Shown here: piece by piece, positions 10,103 to 19,819 of the stretch
Layout of the letters: each line of letters opens with the position of its first letter
Numbering within the stretch: the first letter of the stretch is position 1
Origin: Arsenophonus apicola
GTDB taxonomy: Bacteria > Pseudomonadota > Gammaproteobacteria > Enterobacterales > Enterobacteriaceae
Direction of reading: 5' to 3'
NCBI RefSeq assembly: GCF_020268605.1
Contig: NZ_CP084222.1
Coordinates: 3,237,429 to 3,301,428 of the forward strand
DNA length: 64,000 nucleotides
Made by a program: the position numbers and the translations under genes
Notes under the pieces: generated by a model
Told to the model about the DNA's origin: nothing
Seen by the model: only the letters and a program-made list of their open reading frames with translations
Databases searched by the model: none

Positions 10103-10732
10103 ATGCTCACACTGATAGATAAATTACGGCAATTTAAAATCATTCCGGTTATTACCATTGAACGAGCACAGGATATTGTTCCTTTAGGCAAGACATTAGT
10201 TAAGAACGGATTACCAGTTGCAGAAATCACGTTCCGTACGCCAGCAGCAGCCGATGCGATCAAACTGCTCAAAGAAGCGATACCGAACAAAATTTTGATT
10301 GGTGCAGGCACCATTATCAACCGCGAGCAAATTAGACAAGCTGAAGCTGTCGGTGCTGATTTTATCGTTTCACCCGGTTTAAACCCAGATACGGTAAAAG
10401 CATGCCATGAATTAGACATACCCATTATTCCTGGTATAAATAACCCCACTCAAATTGAGCAAGCCATCCAACTTGGTATTAACCTTGTCAAATTCTTCCC
10501 GGCAGAGCCTTCTGGTGGGTTATCTATGCTCAAAGCACTACTTGCACCTTATCCGCAATTAGAAATTATGCCAACTGGCGGGATCAGTCCAGAAAATATT
10601 CGCCATTATCTTGCTTTGCCACAAGTTGTGGCTTGTGGAGGATCTTGGATGGTGGATAATAAATTAATAAAAGCTAAAGATTGGGCTACCATTGGCCAAC
10701 TTACCCGTGAAGCGGTTAAATTAGTTAAGTAA
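10103..10732 (+). CDS. eda: KDPG / 4-hydroxy-2-oxoglutarate aldolase
   Basis: 209 residues from the ATG at 10103 (AAGGAAA upstream; a TTG two codons earlier is less likely). It cleaves 2-keto-3-deoxy-6-phosphogluconate to pyruvate and glyceraldehyde 3-phosphate in the Entner-Doudoroff and hexuronate pathways. Family marks are EITFRTPAA (Glu41, Arg45), LIGAGTI (66-71), the Schiff-base lysine in NLVKFFPAE (Lys130), and MPTGGISPEN at the phosphate-binding end. No edd or zwf is next to it in this window. It ends at a hairpin terminator. Confidence 0.95.
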   Translation: MLTLIDKLRQFKIIPVITIERAQDIVPLGKTLVKNGLPVAEITFRTPAAADAIKLLKEAIPNKILIGAGTIINREQIRQAEAVGADFIVSPGLNPDTVKACHELDIPIIPGINNPTQIEQAIQLGINLVKFFPAEPSGGLSMLKALLAPYPQLEIMPTGGISPENIRHYLALPQVVACGGSWMVDNKLIKAKDWATIGQLTREAVKLVK

Positions 10733-10749
10733 TATTTATTTTCCACTAT

Positions 10750-10778
10750 AATAAGGTCAACAACTGGCCTTATTTTCC
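10750..10778 (+). terminator. Rho-independent terminator of eda
   Basis: AATAAGG and CCTTATT form a 7-bp stem with an 11-base loop, followed by TTCC, 18 bases after the eda stop. Confidence 0.6.
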
Positions 10779-11016
10779 AATTTATTCCTCCTCTCAACAC
10801 GGTCAATTTTTATCGGCTTCAATTTAATCATTTTTAGATTCAACAATATACAATCATAATTTGTCAATCAAAAATCACTTAAACAATCAGCTAAAAATTA
10901 GTGTTAAATTTTGATAATCTAACGATATTAACTAAATAATTTACAACAGATTATTTAACTTAACAGCCGGTTTTATTTAAAAATAAATATTTCTATAAAT
11001 TTGTAAAAAATAACTT

Positions 11017-12197
11017 ATGCTATCATCCTATAATACTGTCACTAGTACAAAAAATAATCCTTCATCTAACATGGATGTCCATTGTTATTATAAAAAAGAA
11101 GACAACATTAAAGATATTAATAGAAAAGGATCTTTTCTACAGAATGTTCAATCAGTATCTAATACGGCTAGCAATTTAGCGTTGGCAGATAAAACAATAA
11201 TTCTAGGTAAAGCTAAATTAATTGCAGAAAAACCGGCCATTCCCGTCATCATAAAAAAAATTACAACGAACATCCAGTAAACTAATACCAAGCGAGAACG
11301 TTACACAAATTGACCGTTCAACAACAGAAAATCTAATTAAAATAGCCGAACCCCAAATTAAGCAAGAGATACGACAGCAAGAAAAAAAAAACGCAACAAC
11401 TATTTGCGCACTTAAAAAAAATAGATCTAATCGATGAAAGTATAGAAGCGATTGGTTTGAATAATATTAAAATTTCAGATCCGATGTTTGGTCAAAAATT
11501 AGAATTAGCATTTTTAAAAGTAAAAGAAGGCGTTAACTTTGTTAACCATCTATTTAGCAATAAACTATCGGCACTAGAGAACCAAGCCATTCAACAAGAA
11601 ATTGTTAGCTACTTTAGAGATATAAATTATCCTGATCCTGCTACCGATAAATCTATTATTAATTTGGTCAAAATATATATCAAAAAATTTTCAGCATTCG
11701 TTAATTGTTATTCACCGGATAAGATAATCAGTGTTAAAGAGAACAAAAAAGATAATCAAAAAGTGGCGTGGATCTATGAGAACGATCCAGAATTCTGTAT
11801 CTTTATGACCAATTCAGCTGTACATGAATATTCCAATGCTATCGCATGGAATTTTATTCACGAATTATCACATATTTCGCTAAAAACTAAAGATTTTTGG
11901 TATATTGCAAGCGTTCCACCGCCCTCTAAAATTGGAGCGGTCGGCTTTGATTCTTTTGCAGGCAAAATCGATGTTCTTACTAAAATGCAAACGATCAATT
12001 ACAGAAAAAATGACTTTCTTGTTAATGGCCCTGACTATGAAAATACTATTTTTACTGTATTTAATAGTCGCTGTACCTATCTTAAAGCAGAGACAATACT
12101 TAATAATGCTGATTCAATCGCCATGTTCTTATTTTTTGTTAATCAAAAATTCAATGGGCCTTTAGCTGCATTAACAACAATACCTGACTACGACTAA
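11017..12197 (+). pseudogene. Aspzincin-like (M35-type) zinc metalloprotease, two poly-A frameshifts
   Basis: Three reading-frame pieces join into one protein of about 390 residues. The first open piece (11017-11280) leaves frame at a run of eight A (11253-11260); the middle piece is open until a run of ten A (11382-11391); the last continues to 12197. The C-terminal part has FIHELSHISLKTKDFWY (HELSH at 11859-11873), a zinc-binding HExxH followed by a T-x-D-x-x-Y pattern, and NADSIAMFL near the end; both resemble the aspzincin (deuterolysin / Lys-specific endopeptidase) arrangement. No signal peptide is seen. Such domains occur in secreted toxins and effectors. Whether the gene is dead, rescued by slippage at the A runs, or misassembled is open. 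Confidence 0.6.
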
Positions 12198-12428
12198 TTT
12201 TCAGTATGATCATCAGTGATTGACAAGCATTTCTATAGTTGTTCGATGTTATCGGTTTTAGCAACCTAGTTAATTTTTTCTTTACTTTTATTTAATACTT
12301 GAGTGGTAATGATCAAATAGTAAAAAGCAACGCTGTTAACAATAAATAAAACTAAGTCCTATGTTTAATACTAACCCTGACAAAAGTATGATAATGTCTG
12401 CCGTATAAATTATTTAAAGAATACAAAT

Positions 12429-13265
12429 ATGAATAAAAAGTTAATTGTTATTTTTCTACTATTTTTACCAATTGCAACTCAGGCAAATATCATTTCTAAT
12501 GATGATAAAAACATCACCCAGCCGCTGGAAAAAACTGCCGAAAGTCAGGTTGTTAGCGAAATAAAAAAAATCTTTCAGCAACAACAGATACGGGGTGTAT
12601 TAACCATTTATGATGGTAACTCAATTACTAATTATGGCAACGACACAAAACGTGCAACAACAGAATATGTTCCCGCATCAACATTTAAAATTGTTAATGC
12701 CTTAATTGCTTTAAAAAATCAAAAAGTGACTGTTAACGAAATTTTTAAATGGGACGGCCAGCCCAGATATCTTAGTAGCTGGAATAAAGATATGAATATG
12801 CAAGAAGCAATGAAATTATCCGTTGTTCCTATCTATCAAGAAATCGCTAAACGCACTGGTCTAGCGATAATGAAAAAATAACTTTATCGTTTGCACTATG
12901 GTAATAGCAAAATAGGTAATGATGTTACCAAATTTTGGCTAGATGGCCCATTAAAAATTAGTCCAGCAGAACAGGCAAAATTTATTTACAAATTAGCCAC
13001 CAAACAATTACCGATTGATAAAACCATTCAAAATGAAGTTGCTAGTATGCTACTTATTAAACAGACTGCCAATATTAAAATTTACGCTAAAAGCGGCTTA
13101 GCGAATATCAATGGAAAGCGTACTGGCTGGTATGTCGGATGGGTGGAAAACGCGGACGGCAAAATAAAAACTTTTGCTCTAAATATCGCAATTTCAGATG
13201 ATAAAACCGTGTTAAAACGTGAATTACTAACTTTACAGTGTTTAGCAAAATTAAAAATTATTTAA
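12429..13265 (+). pseudogene. Class D (OXA-type) beta-lactamase with in-frame stop
   Basis: A single reading frame of 278 codons interrupted by TAA at 12879-12881. The first part has a signal peptide (MNKKLIVIFLLFLPIATQA), the active-site PASTFK (Ser84, Lys87), FKWDGQ, and SVV at 131-133. After the stop the frame continues with HYGN (the YGN motif), FWLDGPLKISP, and YAKSG (the K-S/T-G motif) followed by GWYVGWVE. The order and sequence resemble OXA-23/OXA-51-like enzymes, in which a glutamate codon sits at the stop position, so GAA to TAA is the simplest change. The first fragment alone (150 residues) lacks YGN and KSG and should not be active. Confidence 0.8.
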
Positions 13266-13270
13266 AAATG

Positions 13271-13302
13271 ACTAATCAGAATACTAAATTATTCTGATTA
13301 GT
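13271..13302. terminator. Bidirectional hairpin between the beta-lactamase and the ArsR gene
   Basis: ACTAATCAGAATA pairs perfectly with TATTCTGATTAGT (13-bp stem, 6-base loop) between two convergent genes. No long T run follows, so it may block transcription from both sides only partly. Confidence 0.6.
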
Positions 13303-13342
13303 AACAAATAGCCAAATAAAAAGTTGCTCTCATTACTCGCTA

Positions 13343-13711
13343 TTAAATTATATTCTGCAACGGGGAATTAATACTCCTTACAGGCAACTCATCTAGCATC
13401 AATTTATTGGACATTAAATCAATAAGTTGGTGTTGATTTGACCATACAATCTCAATAATTTGCATAATCCACGGAGAAGTCTGGCAAGAAATTCGATAAA
13501 AAACCCATTTACCTTCTTTACGATGTTGGAGCAATCCACCCTTTTTTAACATTGCTAAATGACGAGATATTTTAGTTTGAGGTTGCTCAAGTGCATTACA
13601 AAGATGATAAACACATAGCTCCCCCATTTCCCTGAGAAGTACTAGGATCCTAAACCTTGTTTCATCAGACAAATTTTTAAAAAACTGCAATGCCTCTAAC
13701 TCCATCTCCAA
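13343..13711 (-). CDS. ArsR-family transcriptional regulator with altered metal site
   Basis: 122 residues with the winged-helix layout of ArsR/SmtB repressors: LSDETRFRILVLL, then QPQTKISRHLAMLKKGGLL as recognition region and GKWVFYRIS as the wing. It is closest in look to arsenical ArsR, but the metal motif ELCVCDLC reads ELCVYHLC here, so the middle cysteine of the arsenite site is a tyrosine and only two cysteines remain. No arsB or arsC is adjacent; the next gene is the convergently decaying beta-lactamase. The inducer and target are unknown. Confidence 0.82.
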   Translation of the reverse strand: MEMELEALQFFKNLSDETRFRILVLLREMGELCVYHLCNALEQPQTKISRHLAMLKKGGLLQHRKEGKWVFYRISCQTSPWIMQIIEIVWSNQHQLIDLMSNKLMLDELPVRSINSPLQNII

Positions 13712-13859
13712 TTTACCTCTAACCAGTTATAATTTCAGTAATAGAACATTAGGATCAATTCACTTTTTTTGAGATAAAACAACACCAACAACTGGCTGTA
13801 TAAAAAAATCATAGAAACTTATTGCCAGATCTAAAACAGCACAGAAATTCATCTCATCA

Positions 13860-15354
13860 TCATGATTTTTGAATTAAAGGGCGCAACATACGTTGTAAAA
13901 TCACAATGCTAACTAACAATATGCAAACAATCGTAATAAGAACCATAACAAAAGAAGTGTCAAAGGCTTTGCTCGCTTCCATTATCAATACTTGAGCTTG
14001 CTCTTTATCCAACGTTGATGCCACGCTTAGCGCTTCATCAATACTGTCATAAACACGTGCATCAATAGTGACTTGCTCAGGGACAAAAAGCTTACTACTA
14101 TAAATCGCCGTCATCATTCCACCCAGTATTGTAACGCCTAACACTACCCAATTCATAAGCAACGTCTTCAATAGAAGCGGCCATACCTGACTTTTCATCA
14201 GGCGCATTGAGCATAATTGTGGTAGAAGCTGTAGTAAATACCATTCCCATGCCAATACCAATCATGAATAAATTAATCAACAGCAAAGTAAGATGGCTCT
14301 GATAAAACAATACCATCCCCATTACCCCAATTAGCGTTAATATAAAACCCACCACTGTCGTTAATCTCTCGCCAAAACGAGGCAACAGTAAACCAGCTAA
14401 TGGAGATGCAAGTACGGAACCAATCGGAATGGGAAGGATACAAAGTGCCGCTTGTAAAGGCGTGACTCCAAGTACTAACTGTAAGCGTTGACTCAAAACT
14501 AATTCAATACCTACGATTACACTCATAGTAATAACAGCAATAATTACTCCTGCTGAAAATAAACGATTACTAAATAAAGAAAAATCAAGCATCGGTTGAG
14601 ATTGTTTGCGCTGGCGCAAGACAAAAAATAGCATAAAGATGACACCAACAAAGGCAGCAGTGCAAAACTCAACTAAAGAAAAAGAAGGTTTACTTAACTC
14701 TTTTAACGCATAAATCAGTCCAACTAAACCGACTAAGATTAATACTGAGCCTAAAAAATCAATAGCACGCTTGTTTGTTCCACCACAACTTGGGATCAAA
14801 CTCACTGAAAAAGGCAGTACCAGCATAACGACAGGCACATTGATTAAAAATACGGATCCCCACCAAAAATATTCCAGTAATAAACCGCCCACTAAAGGGC
14901 CGATCGCAGCGCCACCGGCAGCAACCGCTGACCAAATACCAATCGCTAGCGAACGTTCCTGAGGCTCAGTAAAAATATGGCGAACAATTGATAAGGTTGC
15001 TGGCATCATCATTGCAGCACCCACAGCTAAAAAGACTCTCGCAGCAATCAAAATTTCTGGATTAGGCGAAAATGCCGCACAAAGTGAAGCTAAGGCAAAA
15101 AGAGGTAAACCAGTGATCAGCATTTTTTTATGACCAATGCGATCACTTAGCATACCGGCGGCGGGTAATAATCCGGCAACCACCAGCGGATAAGCATTGA
15201 TAATCCACAATTTTTCAGACGCATTGGCATGCAGTTCATGGGTTAAAGTAGGCAATACTGTATAAAGCACTGTCATATCAATGACAATTAAGAACAGGGC
15301 ACTTGAAATTAAAAGGAGCGCAATCCACCTTCGACTATCATGAGTATTAACCAT
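13860..15354 (-). pseudogene. smvA: SmvA-type drug efflux pump (MFS, DHA2 family), frameshifted
   Basis: The main frame (15354 to 14098) encodes the first 13 or so hydrophobic segments of a 14-helix major facilitator pump. It shows the motif-C-like region SAVAAGGAAIGPLVGGLLL and the N-terminal IDMTVLYTVLPTL. After ASIEDVAYELGS the frame is lost, and the remaining ~100 residues, including the last membrane helix (MVLITIVCILLVSIVIL), continue in another frame down to 13860. One missing base near 14136-14146 explains both pieces. SmvA exports cationic biocides and methyl viologen. The divergent TetR gene at 15466 is its usual repressor. Product loss is likely because the final helices would be missing. 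Confidence 0.78.
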
Positions 15355-15432
15355 AAAAAAATCTCTATTTAGAAAAAATTATGTAGTATGTTTATCTAGC
15401 ATAATGTTAAAGTTAAGATTACGATATTAATC

Positions 15433-15442
15433 CATACGTATG
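15433..15442. promoter_or_regulatory. Candidate SmvR operator
   Basis: CATACGTATG is a perfect 10-bp palindrome in the 111-bp gap between the divergent smvA and smvR genes, 24 bases upstream of smvR. TetR-family operators are typically palindromes in this position. Binding is inferred. Confidence 0.45.
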
Positions 15443-15465
15443 TATTTTAAAAGAGGTTTTGTTCA

Positions 15466-16011
15466 ATGGGACGCCAAAGAAGTATAGACAGAGATAAAGT
15501 ATTAGATGTAGCCGAAAATATTGTCCATCAACAGGGTGTTACGGCGCTGACTATCGATGCGGTGGCAAAAGCAATGGGAATTTCTAAAGGAGGGGTTCAG
15601 TATTGTTTCGGCAATAAAGAAGCCTTGATTGATGCAATGTTCGACCGTTGGGAAAAAGCTTACGATGAAATATTTTTTAAACAGATTGCACAGGACAGCT
15701 CAGCCGAAAATCGAGTAATAGCGCACATGAAAGCAACATACCATTTTGAACAAACGTCTAATAGTAAAGGCGCAGGTTTAATGGCGGCATTATTGCAAAC
15801 ACCAGAATATCTTAATAGTACCCGTGAGTGGTATCGTGAACGTATTGCTAAGTTAAATACTTCAACAGATGCAGGAAGACGTGCTCGGCTTATTTTTTTC
15901 GCCACAGAGGGAGCGTTTATTTTACGTGCATTTGGATTTATGGATATCGACCAGCAAGAGTGGGATGAAATTTTTACCGATATCGAAATGTTTTTATCGC
16001 CGAGAATATGA
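15466..16011 (+). CDS. smvR: TetR-family regulator, likely SmvR
   Basis: 181 residues. The N-terminal helix-turn-helix domain spans about residues 6-52 (RDKVLDVAENIVHQQGVTAL ... AKAMGISKGGVQYCFGNKEAL), a good TetR match. The C-terminal part is the variable ligand-binding domain. It is divergent from an smvA-like pump, the arrangement of the known SmvA/SmvR pair in Klebsiella and Proteus, where the regulator represses the pump and is relieved by cationic biocides. Here the regulator looks intact while the pump is broken. Confidence 0.85.
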   Translation: MGRQRSIDRDKVLDVAENIVHQQGVTALTIDAVAKAMGISKGGVQYCFGNKEALIDAMFDRWEKAYDEIFFKQIAQDSSAENRVIAHMKATYHFEQTSNSKGAGLMAALLQTPEYLNSTREWYRERIAKLNTSTDAGRRARLIFFATEGAFILRAFGFMDIDQQEWDEIFTDIEMFLSPRI

Positions 16012-16211
16012 AAAATAAAATTTTAATACTATAAAAATAGCGAATATTTATAGATATATTTTGACGATCATATTGTTTATTCAAACATATCTCTAAATAT
16101 TCCAAAAATATAGTTAATTTGTCTATATATTTAATTATTATATATATTTTATTGATCTCTGATAATAAATATTGTTAATATCCTATAGTCATATAACTGT
16201 AGGTGACAATT

Positions 16212-17438
16212 ATGATTATTGATCGCGCTTTATCTACTGAATTAAATACTGAAATAAAACTTATAAATAATAATAATCCTAGCATTATAAATAATATTAT
16301 TAATGCTCCTGAAAATTATGTCAAATTTAGTGATAAAGGAAAATTATTATTATCCATAATAACATTAGGAATTAGTCATATTGTAATAAATTTAATTGAA
16401 GATCATAGAAAAGAAAAAGTGAGATCAGAATGTATTACCATAACTAAAAACTTACTATCTTCTCTCAATAGTATTGAAAACCAGCAATCTGAAGAAAAAG
16501 TAATATTAATTTCTTTACCTAAAGGCGAAAGGTTAAAATTAACACAAAGATTTTCTAATAACGAAAATAGATACGAAACGGTTATCGAATATAAAAAAGC
16601 CATTATTCTTCATATGGGTAAATATAATGAAAGTAAATGTTATGTTAATAAGACCTTTGAGGAAATAAAAAATCTTTTAGTTAGTGATATTCTGCAACAT
16701 GAACATGATTATACCTATAAAGATGAATCTCTTTTAACTATTGCCAGACATATAAAACAAAAAATAGATGATAATATAAACAATAAAAAACATAAGGAAG
16801 TTATCTTAAAAATAAATAATCCTAATGAACCAATAATATATAATCCCAAAAGTATCGGTGCTAAATTAAGAGAAACTTATAAAGAAGGATATACTAGCTT
16901 AGCTTTTATTGATAAAAAAAATAATTTAACTAATAAAAAACATTTAATATTAGGCATTGTCTCACCTTCTAAGCAAGTTTTCTTATTAAGTCCAGCAAGT
17001 GGTGATGATAGAAATATTTATCACGATACCAATATAAGATATGTTAAATTAAATTTAACATCTAAAGCCAAAATTTATAGTCGTGAAGAAAAAAATGAAT
17101 TAATAAAAGAATTTTATGAAAAATTAATAACTAAATTAGAAACTATACCGGCTAATAGTGTGTGTATTGAAAATATAATAAAATCCCTTTGCCCAACATG
17201 TAAAATTAGTACCCTCACACAAAATCTCAATCAAAAAGAGAAAGTGGCATTTTTAGAAAATATCAATCCTGGCGTTACAGAAATAGTGCAACTTGTTGAA
17301 GATAAAAAAGAATCATCAAAAAAATTAATGGCTAGTAGAAAAAATAACTTACAAACATCCAGCACCGTTAATACATTTACGCCTTCAGTTACCAAAAATC
17401 AAAATTATAATGAGGCCTTAAACCCATTTAATGAATAA
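16212..17438 (+). CDS. Orphan protein, candidate secreted effector
   Basis: 408 residues from the ATG at 16212, with AGGTGA 6-11 bases upstream; a GTG nine bases earlier is the alternative. I do not recognise the family. It is extremely AT-rich and Asn/Lys/Ile-rich. There is no classical signal peptide. One hydrophobic stretch (GKLLLSIITLGISHIVINLI, about residues 41-60) is followed by a charged helical region. A middle domain reads YTSLAFIDKKNNL ... HLILGIVSPSKQVFLLSPASGDDRN. The C-terminal ~60 residues are Ser/Thr/Asn-rich and probably disordered. Monocistronic, no neighbours of known function, and next to another orphan with effector-like features (17802). A type III secretion substrate is a reasonable guess, but no secretion system is in this window. 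Confidence 0.5.
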   Translation: MIIDRALSTELNTEIKLINNNNPSIINNIINAPENYVKFSDKGKLLLSIITLGISHIVINLIEDHRKEKVRSECITITKNLLSSLNSIENQQSEEKVILISLPKGERLKLTQRFSNNENRYETVIEYKKAIILHMGKYNESKCYVNKTFEEIKNLLVSDILQHEHDYTYKDESLLTIARHIKQKIDDNINNKKHKEVILKINNPNEPIIYNPKSIGAKLRETYKEGYTSLAFIDKKNNLTNKKHLILGIVSPSKQVFLLSPASGDDRNIYHDTNIRYVKLNLTSKAKIYSREEKNELIKEFYEKLITKLETIPANSVCIENIIKSLCPTCKISTLTQNLNQKEKVAFLENINPGVTEIVQLVEDKKESSKKLMASRKNNLQTSSTVNTFTPSVTKNQNYNEALNPFNE

Positions 17439-17801
17439 TTTAAATAAAAGTCTAATAGTAATAAATGATGCTCTTAATCAAGGACAATAATCTAACTAAT
17501 AAAAGCGAACAAAGAAATATAGTTAAAAACTTATTTCTATTTTACTAAAAAATATATTTTATATTGACAGACGGTAAAGATAGCAAAAAATATTTTTAAT
17601 TTAAAAGTTACAAGCAAAATATATTAATTTAATTAAAAAAAACAATAAATATAATCAATAATAATAATTAACCAACTGATTGAATATGAAAATTTTGATT
17701 TATTTTTACCATTTTGAATAGGTTAATCGTTTTTATTCCTATATTTTGCTGATTGTATTAGATAACCAAAACTAAGGTTTCACTGACTTTTTGAGGATAT
17801 T
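17439..17801. other. AT-rich gap between the two orphan genes
   Basis: 363 bases, almost entirely A and T, with no gene remnant visible. The end carries the promoter and TGAGGATATT ribosome binding site of the next gene. Confidence 0.5.
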
Positions 17802-19154
17802 ATGGCAATAAGTTTCCCTTCGACAACAACACCACTAACCATTAGTGATAAAAAGTTTCATCAGATTTTGGGAGCTAATAGCTTAAATGAAGCAACCAAA
17901 ATAAATAACGTATCCGATTTTATTGACTCGATAATCGATTGGTTTAAAGGAGGCGTCAAACGTCAAAAAATAGAACAACTGTTTGAAACTATTCAAGATG
18001 TAAAGAATAGCGCTGTTTCTAATCCGGAATCAAATCGGTTGGAAAAATTTATCGAACTGAGAAAAATGGCACTGCCTAAATATCATAATCAGTTTAAATT
18101 AGAAATTACCCCGAAAGATGCCAATGAAGACTGGGGATATCAATTAAAAGTTGGCGATTTTACCTTATATAACTGCGATAAAGTGTTTGAAAAAACCAAG
18201 AGTATTGATGAAAGAGATCAATTAGCTAATTTTCATGTTAAAAATATTAGTATGAAATTAGAAGAAGCTCTCTCGGCGGAAAATCCCGATATCAAGCAAC
18301 TATTAAACTTCACAATTAGATATACAGCTGGCAGTGAAAAAGAACAAAATAGTTTGCGAGAAAAATTAGACGACAGTGCTTATAGTAAAGATAATTATCT
18401 TGGCATTAAAAATAGCAACAAACCTAATGAACTGATCGCTGCATTTAAAAATGATAAACAACTGATATTTTCTATCCGCACTGGCGAATTAGAGAACAAT
18501 TTTTTAAAAAATACATTAGCTAACAAACAGTACGATAATCTGCGAGAGATGTTTTTCAATCAATATACCAGCATAAGTGATCCTCTCTTTATCGATATTT
18601 TGCAACAAACCAAAGCGGATGTTTATGATGTGATAACACAGGATAGTACTTACCTAAGCGAACAAGAACGCGCGATTGTTAATGAAAAACTTAGTGCGAT
18701 TAAAATTGGTGATAAGACACTTGCTGAATTATGGGCGCTACCATTAAATCAACCGGGTGAATATATTGATGATGATTTAAATTCAGCTGCTATAAACTAT
18801 TTTCTTAATAATAAAGCTGCGGGTGTCAAGTTTTATAATTTAGAGTTAAATGCTGATAACTCAGCATTTGAGTTTGATGAGCCAGAATTACAGTTTGATG
18901 ATGCAGAATTTGAGTTTAATAAGCCAAAAGTTGAGTTTGGTGATTTAGGATTACAATCTGATGATTTAGCATCAGATTTTGATGAAATAATGGCTGATAA
19001 ATCCTTGTTTGAACAATCGCCTAGCGACCTCAACACGACTCGAACTGATTCAGGATATGGATCTGATGCTGAATCTATATATGAATATGAAGGTTTACTT
19101 GCTAAGGATTATAAAACTAACAAGAAGCAATATAACCTCACATCAGTTAAATAA
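17802..19154 (+). CDS. Orphan effector-like protein with acidic repeats and a tyrosine motif
   Basis: 450 residues, no signal peptide. The N-terminal ~120 residues (ISDKKFHQILGANSLNE, then IIDWFKGGVKRQKIEQLF) weakly resemble the N-terminal domain of Salmonella SPI-2 effectors such as SifA in length, spacing and hydrophobic pattern; this is a visual comparison only. Residues about 350-397 form degenerate acidic repeats built on (E/D)-F-(D/E/N)-x-P/D, for example AFEFDEPELQFDDAEFEF. Near the C terminus, TDSGYGSDAESIYEYEG contains ESIYE (Tyr427), which looks like the EPIYA-related host-kinase sites known from some bacterial effectors. Function unknown; a host-delivered protein is an inference. 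Confidence 0.5.
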   Translation: MAISFPSTTTPLTISDKKFHQILGANSLNEATKINNVSDFIDSIIDWFKGGVKRQKIEQLFETIQDVKNSAVSNPESNRLEKFIELRKMALPKYHNQFKLEITPKDANEDWGYQLKVGDFTLYNCDKVFEKTKSIDERDQLANFHVKNISMKLEEALSAENPDIKQLLNFTIRYTAGSEKEQNSLREKLDDSAYSKDNYLGIKNSNKPNELIAAFKNDKQLIFSIRTGELENNFLKNTLANKQYDNLREMFFNQYTSISDPLFIDILQQTKADVYDVITQDSTYLSEQERAIVNEKLSAIKIGDKTLAELWALPLNQPGEYIDDDLNSAAINYFLNNKAAGVKFYNLELNADNSAFEFDEPELQFDDAEFEFNKPKVEFGDLGLQSDDLASDFDEIMADKSLFEQSPSDLNTTRTDSGYGSDAESIYEYEGLLAKDYKTNKKQYNLTSVK

Positions 19155-19200
19155 TTTATCAGTTCAAATCAGATCTTACAGTGATTGATTACGGCATTCA

Positions 19201-19225
19201 CCCCAGCTTAGCAAAACAGCTGGGG
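19201..19225 (+). terminator. Hairpin downstream of the orphan effector-like gene
   Basis: CCCCAGC and GCTGGGG form a perfect 7-bp stem with an 11-base loop, 46 bases after the stop codon at 19154. The downstream T tract is weak. Confidence 0.55.
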
Positions 19226-19819
19226 CTAAAATTATTCTCACTGATTAAATAGCGATAAAATGAAAATACGGCCGTTATAATAAACAAAAAAGAGAGAGAC
19301 GAAAACTCGAATATATATTTAGTTTACTATGACTACTGTAACTATTCTGTTAATTTAATGCCTTTCCATAAATATAAAACCACCCTGTCTAGTCTCGTGA
19401 AATGAACTATTTACAGCCAAACTAACTAATTCAATATGATTGGAGACGGATTTAAAAATAAACTTTGAATCAATAAATTAGAAATAAATATCAGTTTAAT
19501 ATGCCAACCTTCATTTAAGAAAAAATGCACGATATATTAATTAACAACTATTTGTTAGCAGAATAAGATAATAACTTCAATTTACTAAATAAAAATAATT
19601 TCTTATGACAAAAAAATTAATTAGCAAAAAAATCATTTATTTTATCGGCAATTTTTGACTTTCTACTCAATACTCAAATAAAAAATCATGGTAATAAAAT
19701 TATTCTTTATTGTTATAACTTTTTATTGTCATAAGCAGTAATTACTGTCAGTCATGAATAGCAATAATTGCTTTAGCAAAAATTAAACAGCTATGTTCGC
19801 TATCAGATAAGGAGCCATA
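19226..19819. other. Intergenic region before the Csu-type pilus operon
   Basis: About 590 bases, AT-rich, no gene remnant seen. It should hold the promoter of the plus-strand pilus operon; AAGGAGCC lies just before the first start codon. Confidence 0.5.
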
